From contig CAYTRV010000132.1 of NCBI GenBank assembly GCA_964440285.1, positions 1 to 6,558 on the forward strand: a stretch of DNA of 6,558 nucleotides. The letters are read 5' to 3'. The position numbers and the translations under genes are program-made. This document shows, one piece after another, positions 1 through 4,971 of the stretch; positions within the stretch are counted from its first letter, which is position 1; each line of letters begins with the position of its first letter. This DNA is from CALMEC01 sp964440285. GTDB lineage: Bacteria; Actinomycetota; Thermoleophilia; Miltoncostaeales; Miltoncostaeaceae. Under the pieces are notes generated by a model, which did not search any database, was not told the origin of the DNA, and saw only the letters and a list, made by a program, of their open reading frames with translations.

Positions 1-825
1 TGCCACGAGCTCCACGGCCAGCACCACCTCGAAGTCGAAGTCGTCGCCGAAGTAGGCCGGATAGTCCTCGGTGAACGCGATGTAGTCGTGCGGGTCGATC
101 GCGATGACGCGCCGTGCCCCCACCGCCCGCCAGTCGGCCACGTTGTGCTCGGCGAAGCGGCGCGCCTGCTCGACGTAGCCCATCTCGGCCGCCGGGCCGC
201 CGCAGCACCACTGCTCCCGCATCAGGCCGAACTGGACGCCGGCCGCCTTCAGGATGCGGGCGACCGAGCGGGGCAGCGAGGTCCGGTGGAACGCCGCCTC
301 GCAGTCGCAGAAGAGGATCGTCTCGCCGCCCACCGGCAGGTCGAGACCCTCGGCCCAGTCGGCGACGCGCTCCTGCCTCACCGGAGTCCCGTCGAGGACC
401 GGCTCGTGGCGGCGGTCGTCGGTGAGCCGGTTCCACTCCTTCCACCCAGGCTGGTGGATGCCGGCGTCGACGGCGAGTCCCCGCACGGCCTTCACGAGAT
501 CCACGGTGCGCGTGCGGAAGCGGTAGAAGTCCCCCGTGAAGAGCGTGTTCGGGCACCGGAGCTCGCACGCCCCGCACTGGGTGCAGTGCACGTAGTCGCG
601 CGCGATGTCATCCACGCCAAGCACGCCCTGCTCCATCCCGACGACGTTCGCGTGGAAGGCGGTCGGCGTGTGCGCCTCGTCGCGGGTGACCTGGGTCACC
701 GGGCACACCTCGCGGCAGAACTTGTGGCCCGAGCTGAAGCAGTTGTAGGCCGCGGTCCGCCACCGCTTGACGAACTCCTGCGTCAGGCCCGCCTCGGCCT
801 GCTCCCGCGACGTCCGCTCGTCCAT
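1..825 (-). CDS. (Fe-S)-binding CCG-domain oxidoreductase subunit, HdrD/GlpC-like (partial, C-terminus off window)
   Basis: Reading leftward from the ATG at 825-823 there are 275 uninterrupted codons running off the window edge. Residues 81-92 form a complete ferredoxin motif, C81-x2-C84-x2-C87-x3-C91-P. A second, imperfect motif lies before it: C29, C37 and C41-P, with Ser32 where a cysteine would be expected. Residues 168-275 form a CCG (cysteine-rich) domain: C173/C175, then 31 residues, then C207-C208-G-G. In HdrB/HdrD-type proteins this module binds a [4Fe-4S] cluster and passes electrons, often to a flavoprotein partner; the partner would lie left of the window. The later CxxC position reads D244-P-H-D247. 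AAGGGG (835-830) sits 4 nt before the ATG as a ribosome binding site. Family placement is firm; substrate and partner are unknown. Glycolate-oxidase GlcF-like or heterodisulfide-reductase-like roles are possible. Confidence 0.85.
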   Translation of the reverse strand, partial: MDERTSREQAEAGLTQEFVKRWRTAAYNCFSSGHKFCREVCPVTQVTRDEAHTPTAFHANVVGMEQGVLGVDDIARDYVHCTQCGACELRCPNTLFTGDFYRFRTRTVDLVKAVRGLAVDAGIHQPGWKEWNRLTDDRRHEPVLDGTPVRQERVADWAEGLDLPVGGETILFCDCEAAFHRTSLPRSVARILKAAGVQFGLMREQWCCGGPAAEMGYVEQARRFAEHNVADWRAVGARRVIAIDPHDYIAFTEDYPAYFGDDFDFEVVLAVELVA

Positions 826-848
826 GACGCCCCTTTTCAGCGACAGGA

Positions 849-897
849 CTGGCAAACCTAACACACGGAGCGCGCCGTCCCGATGGTCCCTTGCCAG
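849..897. repeat. Spaced inverted repeat in divergent intergenic region
   Basis: CTGGCAA (849-855) and its exact reverse complement TTGCCAG (891-897) flank 35 bases between the divergent Fe-S and aldehyde dehydrogenase genes. Equivalent points are 42 bp apart, about four helical turns, which would suit two half-operators bound on one DNA face. The right arm overlaps the proposed -35 of the dehydrogenase promoter. A 7-bp match can arise by chance in GC-rich DNA. Confidence 0.35.
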
Positions 898-920
898 CCG
901 GCACGGCGAGCCGTCAGGAT
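891..920 (+). promoter_or_regulatory. Putative promoter of the aldehyde dehydrogenase gene
   Basis: TTGCCA (891-896) resembles a -35 box. CAGGAT (915-920), 18 bp further on, resembles the GC-tolerant -10 boxes of actinobacteria. The predicted transcript would begin near 927 and have a leader of about 25 nt carrying the AGGAGG site. The -10 matches the consensus at only three positions, so this is tentative. Confidence 0.3.
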
Positions 921-952
921 AGGGCCGAGGCGTCGACACGAGGAGGCGAGCG

Positions 953-2386
953 GTGACCATACCGGCCCGGGGGAACTTCATCGGCGGCGAGTGGCGGAGC
1001 GGCGCCGGCGGCGCCGTCGACCCGGTGGTCGATCCGGCGACAGGCGACGTGATCGCCGAGGTCGCCTCCTCGACGGCCGCCGACGTGGACGCGGCGGTGG
1101 ACGCCGCGGCGAGGGCGTTCCCCGCATGGGCGGCGACGCCGCCCGGCGAGCGCTCGACCGCCCTCTGGCGGCTCGCCGACCGGCTCCAGGAGCACGCCGA
1201 GGAGCTCGGCGTGCTCGAGAGCCAGAACGTGGGCAAGCCCATCGCCGCGGTCCCCGAGGAGATCGCCTTCGTCGTCGACAACCTCCGCTTCTTCGCGGGC
1301 GCCGCGCGAATCTCCACGGGACAGGCGACCGGCGAGTACATGGCCGGCTACACCTCGATCCTGCGCCGCGAGCCGTTGGGCGTCGTGGCCTCGATCGCGC
1401 CGTGGAACTACCCGCTCATGATGGCCATCTGGAAGATCGGGCCGGCGCTTGCGGCCGGCAACACCGTTGTGCTGAAGCCGTCGGAGCTGACACCGCTCAC
1501 CGCGCTCAGGCTGGCGGAGCTGGCCGCCGACCTCCTGCCGCCGGGCGTCTTGAACGTCGTCACCGGACAGGGTGAGAGCGCGGGGGCGGCGCTCTCCCGC
1601 CACAGACAGGTGGCGATCGTCTCCCTCACCGGCGAGGTCGCCACCGGCAGGGCGGTCATGCGCGCGGCGGCTGACTCGCTGAAGCGCGTCCACCTGGAGC
1701 TCGGCGGGAAGGCGCCGGTGGTCGTCTTCGACGACGCCGACCTCGAGGCGGCGGTCGCCGCGGTGCGGCTGTTCGGCTACTTCAACGCCGGGCAGGACTG
1801 CACCGCGTCGACGCGGGTCCTCACGGGGCCGGATGTCTACGGCGACTTCGTCGACGGGCTCGCGGAGGCGGCCGCCAGCCTTGTGATGGGAAGCCCGGCC
1901 CGGGAGGACACGGAGCTCGGGCCGCTGGTCTCGGCCGAGCAGCGCGAGCGCGTGGCCGGCTTCGTGGACCGCGCCGTGGGGGCGGGGGCCCGCATCGTCA
2001 CGGGGGGAAGCCAGGGCGAGGGCCCGGGCTTCTACTACCAGCCGAGCGTGCTGGTCGATGTCGAGCAGGACTCGGAGATCGCGCAGCGAGAGGTCTTCGG
2101 GCCGGTGGTCACCGTGCAGCGCTTCAACGACGAGGCGGAGGCGATCGCCTGGGCCAACGGCGTCGACTACGGACTCTCGGCCTCCGTGTGGACCCGGGAC
2201 GTCGGGCGCGCGCACCGTGTCGCGAACGCCCTGCAGTTCGGCACCGTCTGGGTGAACGACCACGGCCCGCTCGTCTCCGAGATGCCTCACGGCGGCTTCA
2301 AGCAGTCGGGCATGGGCAAGGACATGTCGGCGCACGCCCTCGAGCACTACACGGAGCTCAAGCACGTGATGATCAAGACCGGCTGA
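953..2386 (+). CDS. patD: Gamma-aminobutyraldehyde dehydrogenase (PatD/YdcW-like, NAD-dependent ALDH)
   Basis: A complete 477-residue aldehyde dehydrogenase, the usual length for the family. It starts at GTG 953 behind a perfect AGGAGG (941-946, 6-nt spacing). Visible active-site elements are N152 in SIAPWNYP, K175 and E178 in LKPSE, general base E249 in LELGGKAP and the nucleophile C283 in FNAGQDCTA. Long stretches recall E. coli PatD (IAPWNYPLMMA, FNAGQDCTA, VSEMPHGG, SGMGKDMS). PatD oxidises 4-aminobutanal, from putrescine breakdown, to GABA in the cytoplasm. The nucleotide-binding GxxxxG turn reads GEVATG, with Glu where PatD has Ser; Glu at that site also occurs in other ALDH branches. 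No putrescine aminotransferase or oxidase is adjacent, so the substrate is inferred from similarity. Betaine-aldehyde or another omega-amino-aldehyde is the main alternative. Confidence 0.9.
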   Translation: MTIPARGNFIGGEWRSGAGGAVDPVVDPATGDVIAEVASSTAADVDAAVDAAARAFPAWAATPPGERSTALWRLADRLQEHAEELGVLESQNVGKPIAAVPEEIAFVVDNLRFFAGAARISTGQATGEYMAGYTSILRREPLGVVASIAPWNYPLMMAIWKIGPALAAGNTVVLKPSELTPLTALRLAELAADLLPPGVLNVVTGQGESAGAALSRHRQVAIVSLTGEVATGRAVMRAAADSLKRVHLELGGKAPVVVFDDADLEAAVAAVRLFGYFNAGQDCTASTRVLTGPDVYGDFVDGLAEAAASLVMGSPAREDTELGPLVSAEQRERVAGFVDRAVGAGARIVTGGSQGEGPGFYYQPSVLVDVEQDSEIAQREVFGPVVTVQRFNDEAEAIAWANGVDYGLSASVWTRDVGRAHRVANALQFGTVWVNDHGPLVSEMPHGGFKQSGMGKDMSAHALEHYTELKHVMIKTG

Positions 2387-2582
2387 GGATGGATCCGGGA
2401 ACGCGCGGCGTCCCGCCCTCCTGATCCCGATCGGACGGGAGCGCGCGCGCCGAGGCCGCTACCGGGTGATCCGCGGCGGGCGAATCGAGGAATGGCAGCG
2501 GCGTCCCGCTCCTGGTTCCTCGAAGCCCGCTGAACCGGGCGACGACCGCCCGCGCGCCCCCGGACGGGCGCCGGCTGAGCGC
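2387..2582. other. Non-coding stretch after patD, no gene seen
   Basis: I see no convincing coding region here. There are two short GC hairpins, TCCCG/CGGGA (2425-2429 with 2436-2440) and GCGCCC/GGGCGC (2554-2559 with 2566-2571), neither followed by a T-run. Either could help end the dehydrogenase transcript. An open frame that begins at 2466 continues through the tRNA remnant and the terminator, so it is not credible as a gene. Confidence 0.5.
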
Positions 2583-2616
2583 ATGAAGGTCGCAGGTTCG
2601 AATCCTGCCCCCGCTA
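2583..2616 (+). pseudogene. Orphan tRNA 3' half (T-arm and acceptor strand), possible att site remnant
   Basis: The sequence has the layout of a tRNA 3' end. A variable-loop-like AGGTC (2587-2591) is followed by a 5-bp T-stem GCAGG (2592-2596) and CCTGC (2604-2608) closing the canonical TTCGAAT loop. A 7-nt acceptor strand CCCCGCT (2609-2615) and discriminator A2616 complete it. No CCA is encoded. The partner acceptor strand (AGCGGGG) and a D-arm (TAGCTCAG-like box) were looked for upstream to about 2460 and are absent, so this is not a complete tRNA. The stretch begins about where the 3' strand of an anticodon stem would start. The usual cause of such a fragment is tRNA-targeted integration, which duplicates the 3' part of the gene. 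A decayed tRNA gene is the alternative. Amino-acid identity cannot be told. Confidence 0.65.
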
Positions 2617-2624
2617 CTCCCGGA

Positions 2625-2650
2625 AGGCCCGCTCAGGCGGGCCTCTTTCT
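2625..2650 (+). terminator. Intrinsic terminator downstream of tRNA remnant
   Basis: AGGCCCGC (2625-2632), loop TCAG and GCGGGCCT (2637-2644) form a perfect 8-bp GC-rich hairpin, followed by CTTTCT. This is the best-formed Rho-independent terminator in the window. It lies 8 bases after the tRNA discriminator, where a tRNA operon terminator normally sits, which suggests it belonged to the original tRNA gene. Confidence 0.8.
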
Positions 2651-2713
2651 GTCGCCTTCCCTGTCACCCGTGCAGGACGCCCGGGGCTCCGAGCCCTCCG
2701 ACACCGCCGTCCG

Positions 2714-2732
2714 GCTGGCGGCCTCAGCCAGC
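2714..2732. repeat. Inverted repeat upstream of the DUF488 gene
   Basis: GCTGGC (2714-2719) and GCCAGC (2727-2732) are separated by 7 bases, about 55 bases before the DUF488 start codon. It could be an operator or chance symmetry. No -35 or -10 pair overlaps it clearly. Confidence 0.25.
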
Positions 2733-2771
2733 GACACCTCCCACGCAGGCATCGGACGCGGCGATCGCCAA

Positions 2772-2777
2772 TAGGGT
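2772..2777 (+). promoter_or_regulatory. Possible -10 box of a near-leaderless DUF488 transcript
   Basis: TAGGGT fits the TAnnnT -10 pattern. It ends 10 bases before the ATG at 2788, and there is no good Shine-Dalgarno sequence; AGGG at 2773-2776 is 11 nt away and overlaps the box. Together these suggest a leaderless or near-leaderless mRNA. No -35 box stands out. Confidence 0.3.
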
Positions 2778-2787
2778 TGGCTCTGCG

Positions 2788-3171
2788 ATGACGGTCGTAC
2801 GGGTCAAGCGGATCCATGAGTCGCGCGCCGACGACGACGGGCCACGGGTCCTCGTCGACCGCCTCTGGCCCCGTGGAGTGACACGAGAACGCGCCGCCGT
2901 CGACGTCTGGCTTCGCGAGGTCGCGCCGAGCGGGGACCTGCGCCGATGGTACGGCCACGCGCCGGAGCGCGCGCCCGAGTTCCAACGACGCTACCTGCTG
3001 GAGTTGTCGCGCGGCGACCAGGCCGCCGCACTTGCAGAGCTCGCGCAGATGGCCAGGCGCGCGGGGCGCCTCACGCTGCTCACCGCCACCGCGAACGTGG
3101 CGCTGTCCCACGCGCAGGTGCTCGCCGGCGTGGTTGCCGACGCTGGCACGCCGGGCGCTGACGAGACGTAA
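2788..3171 (+). CDS. DUF488 family protein (YeaO-like)
   Basis: A complete 127-residue protein, near the roughly 115-125 residues usual for this family. The signature is clear: RVLVDRLWPRG at residues 20-30, W41, APS at 46-48, the LRRWYGH block at 51-57, F65 and RY at 68-69. The C-terminal LTLLTATANVALSHAQVL replaces the family's usual 'TLLYAAKD...N.A.VL'. The function of the family is unknown; members are small soluble proteins, usually single genes, so nothing specific is claimed. The gene is preceded by the tRNA remnant and terminator and is convergent with marR, so it is probably transcribed alone. The ATG at 2788 is chosen because the family's conserved start (V-x-V-K/R-R-I-x) follows at once. 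Confidence 0.88.
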   Translation: MTVVRVKRIHESRADDDGPRVLVDRLWPRGVTRERAAVDVWLREVAPSGDLRRWYGHAPERAPEFQRRYLLELSRGDQAAALAELAQMARRAGRLTLLTATANVALSHAQVLAGVVADAGTPGADET

Positions 3172-3190
3172 GGGGCAGATCGGTGCCAGC

Positions 3191-3228
3191 GGGCATCCCC
3201 ACGCGGACTCGAGGAGCGTGGGCTGCCC
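3191..3228. terminator. Hairpin between convergent DUF488 and marR genes, possible bidirectional terminator
   Basis: CCCACGC (3198-3204) pairs perfectly with GCGTGGG (3216-3222). GGGCA (3191-3195) and TGCCC (3224-3228) extend the stem beyond a small internal loop, giving 12 base pairs in all. It fills the 56-base gap between the two stop codons and touches the marR stop. Neither strand has a T-run after it, so its terminator role rests on position and stem strength. Confidence 0.45.
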
Positions 3229-3725
3229 TAGCGGAGCGAGATCGGTATCGGGTCGAGCGCCGTGAGTAGCCGGCTGAGGAGCCTCGCCAGTTGGCCGCGC
3301 TCCTCCTCGGTGAGGTCGGCGACAAGGGTTCGCTCCACCCGCCCGACCTCAGCGGCGATCTGATCGATGAGCGTGACGCCATGCGGCGTCAACCGGACGA
3401 GGATCCCGCGCCGGTCGTTGGGATCGGGCCTGCGCGCCACGAGGCCGGCGACCTCCATCCGGTCCAGCAGGTTCGTGAGACCCCCGGTCGTCAAGAACGT
3501 GGCGTCGAGAAGCACCCTCGGCGGAGCCTCGTACTCCGGGGCGCCGTGAGTGCGGAGGATCGCCAGCACCGAGTACGCCCGCGCGCGAAGCCCGTGCGGC
3601 GCGAGCGTAAGTTCGATCGCGTCGAGCGCGATCGCACCGAGGCGGAGAAGGCGTCCCACGATCTCGGCTCCCGAGGTGTCGAGGTCGGGTCGCTCGCGCG
3701 CCCAGAGCTCGATGCCCCTGCTCAC
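3228..3725 (-). CDS. MarR-family transcriptional regulator
   Basis: 165 residues with the MarR winged-helix plan. Helical dimerisation segments lie at about residues 19-60 and 117-157. The DNA-binding region spans about 66-113, with recognition helix TTGGLTNLLDRMEVAGLV and the hallmark wing DPNDRRG at 101-107. The protein has no cysteine, so a thiol-redox switch as in OhrR is excluded; a small-molecule ligand is likelier. The GTG at 3725-3723 is the only suitable start in frame, but its Shine-Dalgarno match is poor. It overlaps the stop of a 12-codon mini-ORF (GTGA), so translation may be coupled. The gene is divergent from a cupin gene across a region with a perfect 14-bp palindrome, the usual autoregulated layout. 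Repression of itself and the cupin is inferred from this layout. Confidence 0.92.
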   Translation of the reverse strand: MSRGIELWARERPDLDTSGAEIVGRLLRLGAIALDAIELTLAPHGLRARAYSVLAILRTHGAPEYEAPPRVLLDATFLTTGGLTNLLDRMEVAGLVARRPDPNDRRGILVRLTPHGVTLIDQIAAEVGRVERTLVADLTEEERGQLARLLSRLLTALDPIPISLR

Positions 3726-3760
3726 CCGGTCGATCGGCGACCACCCCGCTTCGTACCCAT
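3722..3760 (-). CDS. Possible 12-codon leader mini-ORF ahead of marR
   Basis: The ATG at 3760-3758 opens a frame reading MGTKRGGRRSTG, which ends with TGA at 3724-3722. That TGA overlaps the marR GTG start in the classic 4-base GTGA arrangement. The ATG is the three-base loop between two perfect 8-base arms. The peptide has five basic residues among twelve. The upstream Shine-Dalgarno match is weak and such short frames are common by chance, so this is a candidate only. Confidence 0.25.
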   Translation of the reverse strand: MGTKRGGRRSTG

Positions 3761-3768
3761 GGTACGAA
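3750..3768 (-). repeat. Perfect inverted repeat with start codon in its loop (marR leader)
   Basis: TTCGTACC (3750-3757) and GGTACGAA (3761-3768) are exact reverse complements around CAT, which reads ATG on the marR strand. It could be a second operator in DNA or a hairpin in the marR mRNA that hides the mini-ORF start. It shares ACGAA with the neighbouring repeat at 3765-3781. Confidence 0.55.
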
Positions 3769-3781
3769 CTCTACCAGTTCG
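3765..3781 (-). repeat. Second inverted repeat in marR leader, overlapping the first
   Basis: CGAACT (3765-3770) and AGTTCG (3776-3781) are exact reverse complements separated by CTACC. The left arm overlaps the right arm of the 3750-3768 repeat by four bases, so as RNA the two hairpins compete. It lies just downstream of the presumed marR transcription start. Confidence 0.5.
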
Positions 3782-3802
3782 GTTGCTGGTCACTAGATAA
3801 AC

Positions 3803-3816
3803 GCTTAGTACTAAGC
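3803..3816. promoter_or_regulatory. Perfect 14-bp palindrome, probable MarR operator
   Basis: GCTTAGTACTAAGC is its own reverse complement with no mismatch, inside one of the few A+T-rich patches of the window. It touches the cupin -10 box (TATACT, 3817-3822) and lies in the spacer of the proposed marR promoter, so a bound dimer would block both. MarR dimers bind palindromes of about this size in divergent promoters. The assignment to this MarR is by position. Confidence 0.7.
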
Positions 3817-3822
3817 TATACT
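3817..3822 (+). promoter_or_regulatory. Putative -10 box of the cupin gene
   Basis: TATACT matches TATAAT at five of six positions and follows the palindrome directly. The -35 region (about 3793-3799) is poor. Transcription would start near 3829, giving a leader of about 56 nt. Confidence 0.5.
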
Positions 3823-3829
3823 CAAGCCA

Positions 3830-3850
3830 CCGGGTTTTCGGTCCACCCGG
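3830..3850 (+). repeat. Short hairpin at the 5' end of the cupin leader
   Basis: CCGGGT (3830-3835) and ACCCGG (3845-3850) pair around a 9-base loop. It sits at the predicted 5' end of the cupin mRNA and leaves the ribosome binding site free, so stabilising the transcript is more plausible than translational control. Confidence 0.35.
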
Positions 3851-3884
3851 CAGATCCCAACCTCAGGAACCGGAGGTCATTGGA

Positions 3885-4316
3885 ATGCCCCTCTCAGATC
3901 CGATCCTCACTCCGCCGAACTCTGGCGATACCAGCAGCTACGGACAGGGGTCCGGTGCCCGACTCCTCGCCGGCGGTCCTCAGACCGGCGGCGACTACGG
4001 TGTCGTGCTCTACCGGGTGAAGGCCGGGGATGAACCCCCGTACCACACGCACACGCGCGAGGACGAAACTGTCTACCTCCTCAAGGGCGAGATCACCGCG
4101 TACCTCGGCGGCCAGAAGATCGAGGTGCCCGAGGGCTCGTACGCCGCCCTCCCGAAGGGCGTCCCGCACGGCTTCCGGGTGAGAGGCGACGAGGCGACCC
4201 TCCTGATCTCCCTCCACCCCGCCGGCGCCGAGCGTTTCTTCGTCCCCGCGCCCGGATCGGGTGAGCCGGACCCAGCCGACTTCGGCCTCGAGATGCTCGG
4301 CGACCTCCCCGAGTAG
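3885..4316 (+). CDS. Cupin-domain protein (single-domain metal-type cupin)
   Basis: 143 residues starting at ATG 3885 behind GGAGGT (3872-3877, 7-nt spacing). Cupin motif 1 is intact: H54-x-H56-x4-E61-x6-G68. Motif 2 reads PKGVPHGFR with H95 as the fourth metal ligand, so a 2-His/Glu/His metal site is expected, usually Fe, Mn or Ni. The strands after it (EATLLISLHPAGAERFF) complete a single jelly-roll barrel. Small cupins of this kind include quercetin-dioxygenase-like enzymes and isomerases. The reaction cannot be fixed from sequence. No signal peptide is visible, so it is cytoplasmic. It is divergent from marR across a palindromic operator and is the likely target, perhaps acting on the aromatic or phenolic compound that releases MarR (inference). 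A GC hairpin follows the stop. Confidence 0.9.
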   Translation: MPLSDPILTPPNSGDTSSYGQGSGARLLAGGPQTGGDYGVVLYRVKAGDEPPYHTHTREDETVYLLKGEITAYLGGQKIEVPEGSYAALPKGVPHGFRVRGDEATLLISLHPAGAERFFVPAPGSGEPDPADFGLEMLGDLPE

Positions 4317-4352
4317 TCCCCGAGCACCGTCGAGCACGGCCAACCATCCGCC

Positions 4353-4380
4353 GTCGGCGGGGCACATAGTCCCCGCCGAC
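4353..4380 (+). terminator. Strong GC hairpin after the cupin gene
   Basis: GTCGGCGGGG (4353-4362) and CCCCGCCGAC (4371-4380) form a perfect 10-bp stem with an 8-base loop, 37 bases after the cupin stop. There is no T-run behind it. It may still end or pause the cupin transcript, as U-poor terminators are common in high-GC actinobacteria, but this is not certain. Confidence 0.5.
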
Positions 4381-4473
4381 CGCCGGCCCCCGGCTCGCGA
4401 GACGAAGCGTCCGATTCAGGGCCTGCGCGCTCCGGGAGGCTGCCACCCTCACCGTCGTCCAGGCCCCCTCGTC

Positions 4474-4515
4474 GTCGTCCGAGCTGAACTTCGACCGGTA
4501 GCTTCGTCGGACGAC
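4474..4515 (+). repeat. 9-bp inverted repeat ahead of the VOC gene
   Basis: GTCGTCCGA (4474-4482) and TCGGACGAC (4507-4515) are exact reverse complements 24 bases apart. A second symmetry, GGTAG (4497-4501) with CTACC (4515-4519), uses part of the same DNA, so two alternative hairpins are possible. They end 5-9 bases before the GGAGG ribosome binding site. The repeat could be an operator or a 5' leader structure; no promoter is clear. Confidence 0.4.
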
Positions 4516-4534
4516 TACCACCCTGGAGGCAGCG

Positions 4535-4894
4535 ATGATCGACAGACTCGATTTCGTCAGCGTGCCCTCACGCGACTCGGAGAGTTCACGGAGCTTCTAC
4601 GTCGACACCCTCGGCCTTCGCCCCGACCCGAACGCACGCTTCGAGTTCTGGGCCGGCCAGACCTGCTTCGGGATCTGGGAGCCCGAGAGGCTCGGCATGC
4701 CGTTCGCGCCGCAGAAGAACGCCCATCCGGCGCTGCACGTCGACGACGTGGCCGCGGCGCGCGTCGAACTCGAGGCCAAGGGCGTGACGTTCGCCGGCGA
4801 GATCTTCGACACGGGGGTCTGCCACATGGCCTTCTTCATGGACCCGGACGGCAACGACCTGATGCTGCATCACCGGTACGGGCACCACGGCTGA
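4535..4894 (+). CDS. VOC (glyoxalase/bleomycin-resistance fold) family protein
   Basis: 119 residues, the usual size of a single VOC protein, with ATG 4535 behind GGAGG (4525-4529, 5-nt spacing). The N-terminal beta-alpha-beta module (SRSFYVDTLGLRPD at 18-31, GIWEP at 46-50) and the C-terminal one (HPALHVDDVAAA at 64-75, FFMDPDGNDLML at 100-111) are clear. Family members bind a metal and catalyse glyoxalase, dioxygenase, epimerase or thiol-transfer reactions, or simply bind drugs. The usual ligand positions are altered. The first strand has Asp6 rather than His/Gln, and the 'DPDGNxxE' glutamate is Met110; E49 and H64 remain. A metal-free binding protein or an unusual metal site is therefore possible. 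Reaction unknown. The gene stands alone, 218 bases after the cupin and 77 before the phosphatase. Confidence 0.87.
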   Translation: MIDRLDFVSVPSRDSESSRSFYVDTLGLRPDPNARFEFWAGQTCFGIWEPERLGMPFAPQKNAHPALHVDDVAAARVELEAKGVTFAGEIFDTGVCHMAFFMDPDGNDLMLHHRYGHHG

Positions 4895-4904
4895 TCGCCC
4901 GCAC

Positions 4905-4919
4905 CGTCGCTCAGCGACG
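4905..4919 (+). terminator. Small hairpin between VOC and PAP2 genes
   Basis: CGTCGC (4905-4910) and GCGACG (4914-4919) pair around a TCA loop, 10 bases after the VOC stop. There is no T-run, so a weak terminator or a processing site is all that can be suggested. Confidence 0.3.
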
Positions 4920-4971
4920 CCCCGTCGCGCCTCCCGCCAAACCGCGAACCCTGCGCCCAAGCTGACTCCGA

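Larger units (their letters stand above)
3796..3825 (-). promoter_or_regulatory. Putative marR promoter
   Basis: On the lower strand TTGAGT (3825-3820) serves as a -35 box. TTTATC (3801-3796), 18 bp further on, serves as a -10 box, and the 14-bp palindrome fills the spacer. The start would be near 3789, giving a leader of about 65 nt that contains both inverted repeats and the mini-ORF. It overlaps the cupin promoter on the other strand. Confidence 0.45.

Noticed and set aside
88..861. 257-codon open frame on the upper strand at the left edge
   Set aside because: It is antisense to the Fe-S/CCG protein, whose cysteine motifs are unmistakable; the upper-strand translation matches nothing.
914..2365. 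Long open frame on the lower strand opposite the aldehyde dehydrogenase
   Set aside because: It is the mirror of a GC-rich gene with strong third-position bias. The translation is low-complexity R/G/H/A-rich and has no motif, while the upper strand encodes a full ALDH.
2497..2616. A complete tRNA, including a selenocysteine or serine tRNA, ending at 2616
   Set aside because: AGCGGCG at 2497 would leave a C-C mismatch in the acceptor stem and a 120-nt molecule with no workable anticodon or variable arm. No box-A-like D-arm is present, and the GCCCG/CGGGC hairpin near 2530 has a 6-base loop.
2466..2774. A 102-codon open frame rightward after the aldehyde dehydrogenase
   Set aside because: It runs straight through the tRNA remnant (giving the well-known spurious 'VAGSNPAPAT' translation) and the intrinsic terminator, has no ribosome binding site and resembles no family.
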